DNA of 44,211 nucleotides from positions 1 to 44,211 of the forward strand of contig NZ_VWXL01000026.1 in NCBI RefSeq assembly GCF_009746625.1, in the 5' to 3' direction. Position numbers and translations under genes: made by a program. Shown here one piece after another: positions 27,266 to 34,223 of the stretch (position 1 is its first letter; each line of letters begins with the position of its first letter). The notes under the pieces were generated by a model. That model was not told where the DNA came from. It was given only the letters and a program-made list of their open reading frames with translations, and searched no databases. The DNA comes from Caproicibacter fermentans. Its GTDB lineage: Bacteria; Bacillota; Clostridia; Oscillospirales; Acutalibacteraceae.

Positions 27266-28387
27266 TCATGCCTTAAAATACATGTAATACTGGCAGCGAA
27301 TCATTCCGTTATAAAGCTTCCTCCGCTTATCCGCCTTTCTACCAAAGCAATCCTCGAACGTGTCGTCCGGGCTGATGATGGAATAACTCCAGAAGCGCCT
27401 CCGTTCAAAGGCCCGTCCCATCGCGCGGTAAATTTCCTGCGCCTGCTTCAAATCAAGCAGGCGCTCCCCGTAAGGAGGATTGCAGATCACGCAGCCGGAC
27501 TCGCCTTCCGCGCGGAACTGCGAAATATCCCGCTTTTCCGTACGAATACGGTCGCCGACCCCCGCCTTTTTTGCGTTTTCCAGAGTGAGCGAGAGCGCTG
27601 CCGGGTCCACGTCGAACCCGAGCGCCTGAAATGAAACGTCATGCCGCTCCAGCTCGCGCGCACGCTCTCGTTCCGTTTGCCACACTCTTCCGTCAATGCC
27701 GGCAAATTCCTCCCCCACAAAGCTACGGCGTAGCCCCGGGGCAATGTTCAGCGCGTACATTGCTCCTTCAATCAGAATGGTTCCGGATCCGCAGAAAGGA
27801 TCGATCAGATGGGCGTCCCTGCGGACGCGGGAAAGGGAAACCATGGCAGCGGCAAGTGTTTCCTTGATCGGAGCCACCGCGGAATTCGCGCGGTAGCCCC
27901 TTTTATGCAGGCCTTCTCCGGACGTATCGATCATCAGGCTGACCCTGTCCTTCAAAATGAGAAAACGGATCTGGTATTTTGTTCCGGTTTCTTCAAACCA
28001 CGAAACAGCATACTTTTGCTTGAGACGTTCCACAACCGCCTTCTTGACGATTGACTGGCAATCCGGCACGCTTGCCAGCTGAGAGGATAAGCTGGAACCC
28101 TTCACGGGAAACGCGTCCTTTCTTCCAATCCAGCGCTCCCATGGCAGGGCCTTAACTCCCTGAAACAATTCTTCAAAACTCCGCGCGGTAAACTCGCCCA
28201 TCAGAATCAGAATCCGCTCTCCGCAGCGGGCCCAAAGGTTGGCCCGCGCAAGCATTTCCTCCGAACCGGCAAAAACCACCCGGCCGTTCTGCGCTTCCAC
28301 ATTTTCCGCTCCCATCCGCCTGATTTCATCGGCGGCAAGGCCCTCCACGCCGAGAAGGCAGGGGCATACCAGTTTAAAATCCTCCAT
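27266..28387 (-). CDS. THUMP-domain class I RNA methyltransferase (RlmL/YpsC-like)
   Basis: The 373-residue protein has an N-terminal THUMP/ferredoxin-like RNA-binding part (about 1-155) and a Rossmann methyltransferase part. That part has SAM motif IDPFCGSGTILIEG (195-208) and catalytic NPPYGERL (303-310), typical of N2-guanine methylation. The pattern matches YpsC of B. subtilis, the N-terminal half of E. coli RlmL, which modifies a guanine of 23S rRNA. The start has GAGGAG upstream. Confidence 0.92.
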   Translation of the reverse strand: MEDFKLVCPCLLGVEGLAADEIRRMGAENVEAQNGRVVFAGSEEMLARANLWARCGERILILMGEFTARSFEELFQGVKALPWERWIGRKDAFPVKGSSLSSQLASVPDCQSIVKKAVVERLKQKYAVSWFEETGTKYQIRFLILKDRVSLMIDTSGEGLHKRGYRANSAVAPIKETLAAAMVSLSRVRRDAHLIDPFCGSGTILIEGAMYALNIAPGLRRSFVGEEFAGIDGRVWQTERERARELERHDVSFQALGFDVDPAALSLTLENAKKAGVGDRIRTEKRDISQFRAEGESGCVICNPPYGERLLDLKQAQEIYRAMGRAFERRRFWSYSIISPDDTFEDCFGRKADKRRKLYNGMIRCQYYMYFKA

Positions 28388-28409
28388 GATATTATCTCTC
28401 CTCAGAAAG

Positions 28410-28436
28410 AAAGGGCCGCGCCCGGCAGCCCTTTTT
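28410..28436. terminator. Terminator after hpf
   Basis: AAAGGGC and GCCCTTT pair around an 11-nt GC-rich loop. T-rich tails lie on both sides (TTTTTTC on the plus strand, CTTTCTTTC on the minus strand). It lies between hpf and the methyltransferase gene. Confidence 0.6.
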
Positions 28437-28462
28437 TCATAGTATTCTTTTTTTCCCCGGCG

Positions 28463-28993
28463 CTATTCCGCGTCCGGCGTAAGCAGTCCGTAATTGCCGT
28501 CTCTGCGTTTGTAAACAACATTGATCTGATTGTCTTCCTGATTGCGGAACATAAAAAACTGATGCTCCAGCAGATTCATCTGCAGGATGGCTTCTTCCAC
28601 ACTCATGGGTTTAACGCAAAAACGCTTGGTGCGGACAATTTTATATTGCTCAGATTCCTCAAGATCATCCGGAACCTGAAAATCTTCATCAAGGCCTGAA
28701 AAATGGATTCTCTTTTCAAGACGGGTCTTATTCCTGCGAATCTGGCTGGAAAGCGCGCCGATTACATCATCCAGAGCATCGTTCATTTCTTCGGCAGTCG
28801 CTTCCGCACGGTAAATCATTCCCTTGGAATGCACTGTAATCTCCACCGTCTGGCGATTTTTCAGCACCGTTACGACGACCTTCGCCTCAGCATCCTCATC
28901 GAAAATGCGGTCGAAGCGAGAGAGCTTTTTCACAGCCAGCTCTTTGAAATGATCCCGCAGGTTTACTTTTCTGCCGGTAATCGTGATCTTCAT
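28463..28993 (-). CDS. hpf: Ribosome hibernation promoting factor, long form
   Basis: The 176-residue protein has an N-terminal HPF/RaiA domain (MKITITGRKVNLRDHFKELAVKKL) and a C-terminal dimerisation domain (VRTKRFCVKPMSVEEAILQMNLLEHQFFMFRN), separated by a charged linker. Long HPF joins 70S ribosomes into inactive 100S dimers in stationary phase or stress. The start has AAGGAG upstream. A 16-bp palindrome (GGAGGAT with ATCCTCC, 29019-29034) lies in its leader and could form a hairpin in the mRNA. Confidence 0.97.
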   Translation of the reverse strand: MKITITGRKVNLRDHFKELAVKKLSRFDRIFDEDAEAKVVVTVLKNRQTVEITVHSKGMIYRAEATAEEMNDALDDVIGALSSQIRRNKTRLEKRIHFSGLDEDFQVPDDLEESEQYKIVRTKRFCVKPMSVEEAILQMNLLEHQFFMFRNQEDNQINVVYKRRDGNYGLLTPDAE

Positions 28994-29018
28994 GACAACA
29001 TCTCCTTAAGCGTACTTT

Positions 29019-29034
29019 GGAGGATTTATCCTCC
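29019..29034. repeat. Short palindrome in the hpf leader
   Basis: GGAGGAT and ATCCTCC pair around a 2-nt centre, 26 nt before the hpf start. On the minus strand it follows TATAGT-like promoter sequence, so it would be in the 5' leader. It could be an operator or an mRNA hairpin. Confidence 0.4.
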
Positions 29035-29079
29035 GCTTATACTATAACATACGCCGAAAAAAAAAGGAATAGGAGACGC

Positions 29080-29922
29080 TTAAATCGTCACGCTGCCGTG
29101 CCGCGTGACATGGCAGCCGACGTTGACGGCCACAGGCAGACCCGCAATATGAGTCGGGTACCATTCAATCGCCACCGCAAGCGCGGTCGTTTTTCCGCCG
29201 AAGCCCTGCGGCCCGATTCCAAGCCCGTTGACCCTTTCCAGCATTTTCTGCTCCAGGCCGGCGTAAAACGGGTCCGGGTTAGGCTGAGAAACCGGACGGC
29301 AGAGCGCTTTTTTCGCCAACAGCGCGCATTGTTCAAAATCGCCGCCGATGCCAACCCCTAGCACCATCGGCGGGCAGGGGTTGCTCCCCGCGGTCCTTGC
29401 GGTTTCGGCAACATAATTCACAAGATCGTCCTCTGAAGCAGACGGAGTAAACATCCGGATCCGGCTCATATTTTCGCTTCCGAAGCCCTTCGGCGCCACC
29501 AAAAGCCTTATTTTGTCACCCGGAACAATCCGCGTATGCAAAATGGCCGGCGTATTGTCTCCCGTATTGACGCGCCGCAGCGGATCGGCAACCATGGAGC
29601 AGCGAAGGAGCCCGTCCAGATAACCGCGTCGAACGCCCTCGTTGACCGCGTCTTCAAACGCGCCGCCGGTCAGGTGAACCTCCTGGCCGATTTCCGCAAA
29701 GACAACGGCGGCTCCGGTATCCTGGCAGATCGGCAGATTCAATTTACGCGCGGCCTGCAGATTGGCGCAAAGGTCCTCCAGAATCGGCTTTCCCGTCCCG
29801 GAGGTTTCCTCCTTTGCGGCGCAGGCGATGCAGTTTTCCAGGTCCTCCGGCAAAACGCGGTTGGCTTGTACACAAAGCCGGGCGATTTCTTCCGAAATTC
29901 TTTGAACCCCTATTTCGCGCAC
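29080..29922 (-). CDS. Fumarate hydratase/L-tartrate dehydratase alpha subunit
   Basis: The 280-residue protein matches the alpha subunit of class I two-subunit fumarases: LPICQDTGAAV, GSNPCPPMVLGVGIGG and GPQGFGGKTTALAVAIE carry the cysteines and loops of the 4Fe-4S active site. I chose GTG 29922 with GGGGG upstream; it overlaps the amidohydrolase stop by 13 nt. The full enzyme needs a beta subunit of about 190 residues, and none is adjacent: hpf follows instead. The beta gene must be elsewhere or the activity is changed. Substrate could be fumarate, tartrate or another hydroxy acid. Confidence 0.9.
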   Translation of the reverse strand: MREIGVQRISEEIARLCVQANRVLPEDLENCIACAAKEETSGTGKPILEDLCANLQAARKLNLPICQDTGAAVVFAEIGQEVHLTGGAFEDAVNEGVRRGYLDGLLRCSMVADPLRRVNTGDNTPAILHTRIVPGDKIRLLVAPKGFGSENMSRIRMFTPSASEDDLVNYVAETARTAGSNPCPPMVLGVGIGGDFEQCALLAKKALCRPVSQPNPDPFYAGLEQKMLERVNGLGIGPQGFGGKTTALAVAIEWYPTHIAGLPVAVNVGCHVTRHGSVTI

Positions 29923-31088
29923 AGAGCATCGCCCCCAAAAACGACTTGACCGCCGGCAATCACGCAAAGCGGTTTGGATTCGAGACGGAGCGGGTCCGTA
30001 TCAAACACCGTCAGGTCAGCGTCCTTGCCCTCTTCAATCGTTCCGACCCGGCTGTCGATGCCGCAGATTCTCGCGGGATTCACGGTAATGGCCGAGAGCG
30101 CCTCCGATGGGTCCATTCCCTCCCTGACGGCCAGCGCGGCGCAGAGCGGAAGGTACTGGATCGGCGTAACCGGATGATCCGTGATAATCGCGGTTAAAAT
30201 CCCTTTCTTTGCCAGCATGCCCGGAGACGCCGGGGTAAGATTTTTCAGCTCCGGTTTGCTGCGATCGCAGAGAATCGGGCCGGACAAAACCCGCACATGA
30301 TCCTGGCGAAGACCGTCAGCGATCAAATACCCTTCCGTTCCGTGAACAACCACATAATTGAGGTTGAACTCTTTTCCGATTCGAATTGCCGTATAGATAT
30401 CGTCGGCGCGGTGCGCATGGAAATGAACCTCAATCTCCCGACGCAGGGCGGGCAGAAGAGCTTCGCATTTCATGTCGAAATCCGGCGGATCGGTTTCCTC
30501 GTCCGTTTCAGACCGTTCCAGGTCTTCCAGATACCGCCTGGCCTTGAACAGCTCCGAACGAATCAGCGACGCCGTCGCCATGCGTGTGGACGGGGTTTCG
30601 TTTTTCCCATGATAAACGGTTTTCGGGTTTTCACCCAGCGCCATTTTGATTGCAAGCGGCGCCTTTACAATCATATCGTCGATTCTCGTGCCGAATGTTT
30701 TGACTGCCGCCAGCTGACCGCCGATCGGGTCTGCGCTGCCGGGGCCGGTCACCACCGTCGTAACTCCCGCGGCCAGTGCTTCTGAAAAGCAGCGGTCCAT
30801 CGGATTAATCGCATCAACGGCCCGCAGCTGCGGAGAAACCGGATCGGTCTCCTCGTTTCCGTCGTCGCCCTCGAAGGTAAGGCCGTCTTCCCACATGCCA
30901 AGGTGCGTGTGGGCGTCGATGAAGCCGGGATACAGCCCCGCCCCATGCAGGTCGAGGACTGTTTCATCAGGCAGCTGCGGCAGCTTTCCGGAAGATACCG
31001 TTTTGATTTTACCCTCCCGCACTCTCACAGAGCCTTCTGGAATTGCCGCCCCCGCCATGGTATGGATTTTCGCATTGTAAATAAGCAT
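29910..31088 (-). CDS. Amidohydrolase
   Basis: The 392-residue protein has the amidohydrolase pattern: IDAHTHLGMWEDG (HxH), later VHFHAHRADD and VVHGTEGY, and a metal/catalytic aspartate in IITDHPVTP. It closes with PARICGIDSRVGTIEEGKDADLTVFD, the usual C-terminal strand region. I chose ATG 31088 because GGAGG lies 7 nt upstream; the frame continues upstream to 31202 through a terminator. It overlaps the fumarase alpha gene, which suggests one transcript. The substrate is not apparent. Confidence 0.9.
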   Translation of the reverse strand: MLIYNAKIHTMAGAAIPEGSVRVREGKIKTVSSGKLPQLPDETVLDLHGAGLYPGFIDAHTHLGMWEDGLTFEGDDGNEETDPVSPQLRAVDAINPMDRCFSEALAAGVTTVVTGPGSADPIGGQLAAVKTFGTRIDDMIVKAPLAIKMALGENPKTVYHGKNETPSTRMATASLIRSELFKARRYLEDLERSETDEETDPPDFDMKCEALLPALRREIEVHFHAHRADDIYTAIRIGKEFNLNYVVVHGTEGYLIADGLRQDHVRVLSGPILCDRSKPELKNLTPASPGMLAKKGILTAIITDHPVTPIQYLPLCAALAVREGMDPSEALSAITVNPARICGIDSRVGTIEEGKDADLTVFDTDPLRLESKPLCVIAGGQVVFGGDALCAK

Positions 31089-31101
31089 AACAGCCTCCAA
31101 T

Positions 31102-31127
31102 AAAAAAGCGGAGTGCGAACACTCCGC
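31102..31127 (-). terminator. Terminator after the S1-domain gene
   Basis: On the minus strand GCGGAGTG and CACTCCGC pair around a 4-nt loop (TTCG) and are followed by TTTTTT. It ends the sporulation/division cluster just before the amidohydrolase ribosome-binding site. Confidence 0.9.
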
Positions 31128-31141
31128 AGAATTCCGTATTC

Positions 31142-31585
31142 TTATTTTGCCTGATTGGACCCGCCGTGCCTGGAAAATCCGCCACGTTTGGATTCCATGC
31201 ACCGTTTCAAATCCAGCATTTTTTCGTCGCTGGTCTGTTTGAATTTAGACAGCATGTCTTCAAAACTGGAGGGCTCATTTTTTCTGCTTGGCTGCCATTC
31301 GTAGCTGCCTGGTCTGGATGGCCTCGCCGCGCCGCCGCCGGGACGGACTTGCTCCACGGCTTTTTTCATGGAAAGGCTGATTTTCCCTTCAGGAGTAATA
31401 TTCAGGATTTTAACTTTGACCATCTGATTTTCCGACACAAAGTCGCGGATCTCCTTAACAAAGGTGGGTGCGACCTCCGAAATATGAACCATCCCGGTTT
31501 TGCCCCCCGGAAGTTCCACAAACGCGCCGAATTTCGTGATGCCCGTAACTTTCCCTTCCAGAACCGTTCCTACCTCAAGCTGCAT
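31142..31585 (-). CDS. yabR: S1 RNA-binding-domain protein (YabR-like)
   Basis: The 147-residue protein has an N-terminal S1 domain (VGTVLEGKVTGITKFGAFVELPGGKTGMVHISEV, then EGKISLSMKKA) and a low-complexity basic tail. It resembles YabR/GSP13-type ribosome-associated stress proteins. It sits directly after divIC, as in B. subtilis. The ribosome-binding site AAGGAGG is about 12 nt from the ATG. It is the last gene of the cluster and is followed by a clear terminator. Confidence 0.9.
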   Translation of the reverse strand: MQLEVGTVLEGKVTGITKFGAFVELPGGKTGMVHISEVAPTFVKEIRDFVSENQMVKVKILNITPEGKISLSMKKAVEQVRPGGGAARPSRPGSYEWQPSRKNEPSSFEDMLSKFKQTSDEKMLDLKRCMESKRGGFSRHGGSNQAK

Positions 31586-31617
31586 ATGTAAGTGTTTTCC
31601 TCCTTAAACAGAGCTGT

Positions 31618-31920
31618 TTAATGTCCGGCTATATTAACAAAAACACGCTCGCCCGGCTTGGCGTAATTAAGCTCTTCTCTCGCTTTGCGCTCCATATAAT
31701 CGCGCTCATCGTCCGCCCCGGTACTGAAAGCCTGTTTCAGATCATCATTTTTAATTTCCTGAATCTGAATCTGTTGTTTTGCCGCCGTAAGTTCCTGCCG
31801 CTTCCCTTGTATTTCGATCTGCTGATTCACCAGGGCAACAAGCATATATGCCCCGAAAATAAAGACAGCCAGCCTAAGCAGAAAACTTTTTTTTTGTTTT
31901 TGATTTTCGAGTACCTTCAT
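31618..31920 (-). CDS. divIC: Septum formation initiator DivIC/FtsB-like
   Basis: The 100-residue protein has a short basic N-terminus, one transmembrane helix (about 13-30), a coiled coil (32-60) and the conserved C-terminal ARE-ELNYAKPGERVF region. DivIC joins FtsL and DivIB at the division septum. It overlaps the 3' end of yabQ by 47 nt; since its membrane helix begins inside the overlap, a shorter start is unlikely. Confidence 0.92.
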   Translation of the reverse strand: MKVLENQKQKKSFLLRLAVFIFGAYMLVALVNQQIEIQGKRQELTAAKQQIQIQEIKNDDLKQAFSTGADDERDYMERKAREELNYAKPGERVFVNIAGH

Positions 31921-32434
31921 TTCTCTGCACGACCTTACGTTTTTGCCTGCTGCGACGCAACCCGTTACGACGATTATACACTATTCCCGCCCTCTGTTTC
32001 AAGCGTTTTTTCCAATCCCGTCCCTTTTTTTTCAAGAGATTTACTGCAATCTTTACTTTTTTGCCAAACCACCCGGAAACACGTTTCAGCAGTCTGCCCA
32101 CCGGATCAAAAAAACAGCGGTACAAAAATCCGGAAATCGCGCGGAAGAGATATGCCGTAACCTGTCCGACGGTAAAATAATAAACAAACCAGCCGACGGC
32201 TTCCCCCGCCAGAAGATAGATTCGTACCGCGCCGCCGCCAAGAGGAAGTGCCAGCAAAAATGAGAAGAACGCGCAAAATACCATGTAGAAAAAATCCTGA
32301 AAAAAGACCGCGCGCTTTTGGGAATGAAAAAAGTCCCGCCAGATTCTCAGCACGTCATAAATCGCGCCAAGGAGAAAGCCGGCGGCAACGGACGCTGAAA
32401 AGCCGAACATCTGAAAGGAAAGAGGTGTTACCAA
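31874..32434 (-). CDS. yabQ: Spore cortex biosynthesis protein YabQ
   Basis: The 186-residue membrane protein has helices at about 8-27, 41-62 and 66-100 and opens with the YabQ-like segment GFLLGAIYDVLRIWRDFFH. YabQ is required for spore cortex formation and acts in the mother-cell membrane around the forespore. The start appears to be TTG at 32434, 14 nt after the yabP stop, with GTGAG just upstream; the next ATG (32410) lacks a site. The basic tail overlaps divIC. Confidence 0.9.
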   Translation of the reverse strand: MVTPLSFQMFGFSASVAAGFLLGAIYDVLRIWRDFFHSQKRAVFFQDFFYMVFCAFFSFLLALPLGGGAVRIYLLAGEAVGWFVYYFTVGQVTAYLFRAISGFLYRCFFDPVGRLLKRVSGWFGKKVKIAVNLLKKKGRDWKKRLKQRAGIVYNRRNGLRRSRQKRKVVQRNEGTRKSKTKKKFSA

Positions 32435-32448
32435 CGCGACTCACGCCC

Positions 32449-32781
32449 CTATTTGAACAAACGGGTGAAAAAGCCGCCCGTCGTCGCCCGGTTGTCCGTA
32501 TAAGACATGGATGTGATTTCTCCGTCAAGCGTCAGCTCTCCGGAATCAATATTCAGTTTATCAATATGAAGGTTCACCCCGTGGATGACCAGTTCTCCCA
32601 AATCGGTGTAGGCCACCACCGTCTGTTCGTCAAAGCTGTCGACATTGGACACGCCCGTCGCGGTCAGTGTCCGACGATTTTCCAGGATCAGGCTGTGCGG
32701 CGTTTTCACCGTTTTCTGTTCGGCCAAAGTTATCCCTCCCGCTTCGTACTGTTTCATTTGTATGCGAAAGCGGTTGGACAT
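32449..32781 (-). CDS. yabP: Sporulation protein YabP
   Basis: The 110-residue protein has the YabP/YqfC pattern: PHSLILENRRTLTATGVSNV, ELVIHGVNLHIDKLNIDSGELTLDG. YabP acts with YabQ in cortex and coat development. GGAG at the end of the rqcP gene serves as its ribosome-binding site, and only 3 nt separate the two genes, so they are translationally coupled. Confidence 0.93.
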   Translation of the reverse strand: MSNRFRIQMKQYEAGGITLAEQKTVKTPHSLILENRRTLTATGVSNVDSFDEQTVVAYTDLGELVIHGVNLHIDKLNIDSGELTLDGEITSMSYTDNRATTGGFFTRLFK

Positions 32782-32784
32782 ATA

Positions 32785-33045
32785 CTAATGCTCCGCGGGG
32801 CCCTCCGAAAGAATTTGGTACAGGTCGGATGCCTGTCCCTTTCCGACGGTCTCGCTGATACTGAGGACCTTTGCCCTGATGCTGCGGGATCCCAACCCGA
32901 TTTCGATCAGATCGCCGACCTTGACTTCATAAGAAGCGCGCGCCGGTTTCGAATTAACAAGGACGCGGCCAGCGTCACACGCTTCGTTCGCAATGGTCCG
33001 GCGTTTGATTAGTCTTGACACTTTTAAATATTTGTCGAGTCTCAT
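32785..33045 (-). CDS. rqcP: S4-domain RNA-binding protein RqcP (YabO)
   Basis: The 86-residue protein is almost entirely an S4 domain (MRLDKYLKVSRLIKRRTIANE, AGRVLVNSKPA, VKVGDLIEI). RqcP works with RqcH in ribosome-associated quality control, stabilising tRNA on stalled 50S subunits during alanine-tail addition. Position between HU/mazG and yabP matches B. subtilis yabO. Confidence 0.94.
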   Translation of the reverse strand: MRLDKYLKVSRLIKRRTIANEACDAGRVLVNSKPARASYEVKVGDLIEIGLGSRSIRAKVLSISETVGKGQASDLYQILSEGPAEH

Positions 33046-33068
33046 TGTTCCCCTTCCGATAAATCAAC

Positions 33069-33101
33069 GGGGCTGTAACAGAAACCTTCTGCTACAGTCC
33101 C
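33069..33101. other. Hairpin between HU and rqcP
   Basis: GGGGCTGTAACAG and CTGCTACAGTCCC form 13-nt arms with about two mismatches or wobbles around a 7-nt loop. Little T-rich sequence follows on the minus strand. It could be a weak terminator or a processing site that uncouples the abundant HU message from rqcP-yabPQ. Confidence 0.5.
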
Positions 33102-33121
33102 GAATGAAATACTAATTTATT

Positions 33122-33397
33122 TTAGATGGAGGTTGAATCCTTAAATGCCTTGCCCGCCTTAAACGCCGGGACTCTTGACGCGGGAATCGTGATGGGAGAA
33201 TTTGTTCTGGGGTCGCGGCCCTGGCGCTCGCTGCGGCTGCGAAGCTCAAATGTTCCAAAGCCCACGATCTGGACCTTTTCGTCTTTGGCTACCGTATCAA
33301 CAATGGTGCTGAGCATTACATTTACGGCATTGTCGGCATCCTTTTTCGAAAGCCCGGCCTTTTCAGCAACAGCAGAGATTAATTCAGTTTTATTCAT
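33122..33397 (-). CDS. hup: HU-family DNA-binding protein
   Basis: The 91-residue protein matches bacterial HU: MNKTELISAVAEKAGLSKKDA, VQIVGFGTFELRSRSERQGRDPRT, then IPASRVPAFKAGKAFKD. HU bends and compacts DNA. The ribosome-binding site is GGAGG. Insertion of HU between mazG and rqcP is common in clostridia. Confidence 0.98.
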   Translation of the reverse strand: MNKTELISAVAEKAGLSKKDADNAVNVMLSTIVDTVAKDEKVQIVGFGTFELRSRSERQGRDPRTNSPITIPASRVPAFKAGKAFKDSTSI

Positions 33398-33444
33398 ATT
33401 ATTGACCTCCGTTTTTTATTATTCAACAGCAATCGCTGAGAATT

Positions 33445-34176
33445 TCAATCAATTCCTGTCGGCGGATTGTTTTCCCGTTCTTCAAACTTCTCGATAAACC
33501 GGTCGCAGGCTTCTGATAAAGCCTGTTCGGCTTCCAACTCCAGAATACCCGAAAACTCTGCTATGGAGAGCAGAAGCCGGCCCAGTTTTTCCATTTGCTC
33601 CTCTTTTTGTCCGGTTTCAGCGGAAAGAGCCGCCTGCTTCGCGTTTTCCCGCAGGGTCTCCAACGCATTTGCAAGGCTTTGCGGTTTGCCTTCCGCTTTC
33701 GCAGCCTTTCTGCAAACCTTCTGAGCGCGCATCAGTGCGGGAAGGGCCTTGGAAACGCCCCTGAGCACCTGCGTCTCGGTACTGCGGCCTTTTTCTTCTT
33801 TCTTGATTGCCTCCCAGTTTAACAGAACCTCTTCACTGTTTTGAGCGGTTCCGTTCCCGAAAACGTGGGGATGACGGAGAATAAGTTTCTTGACAATTCC
33901 GTCGACAACATCCGAAAAGGAGAAGCCGCCGTTTTCCTCTTCCATTCTGGAATGAAAAACAACCTGAAGAAGCACGTCCCCCAATTCTTCCTGAAGAAGT
34001 ACCTTATCATCCGTGTCGATCGCTTCCGCAGCTTCGTAGGCTTCTTCCAGAAGATTGTTCCGGATGCTTTGATGGGTCTGTTCACGATCCCACGGACATC
34101 CCCCCGGGGACCGAAGAATTTCCATAATATCCAACAGGTCGCCTATAGTATATGTTTCTTTAAGTTGAAAATACAA
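33445..34176 (-). CDS. mazG: Nucleoside triphosphate pyrophosphohydrolase MazG
   Basis: The 243-residue protein has two MazG modules. The first has CPWDREQTHQSI and the metal-binding EEAYEAAEA (44-52) and EELGDVLLQ (63-71). A second, shorter C-terminal module ends ELEAEQALSEACDRFIEKFEE. It hydrolyses aberrant NTPs to NMP and pyrophosphate. The start is TTG at 34176 with GGAG 12 nt upstream; the B. subtilis equivalent (YabN) has an extra N-terminal methylase domain that is absent here. Confidence 0.95.
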   Translation of the reverse strand: MYFQLKETYTIGDLLDIMEILRSPGGCPWDREQTHQSIRNNLLEEAYEAAEAIDTDDKVLLQEELGDVLLQVVFHSRMEEENGGFSFSDVVDGIVKKLILRHPHVFGNGTAQNSEEVLLNWEAIKKEEKGRSTETQVLRGVSKALPALMRAQKVCRKAAKAEGKPQSLANALETLRENAKQAALSAETGQKEEQMEKLGRLLLSIAEFSGILELEAEQALSEACDRFIEKFEERENNPPTGID

Positions 34177-34223
34177 TTCTTTCTATCTCCTGCTCTGTCA
34201 TACTCTGGAAACCCGCTTTTATT

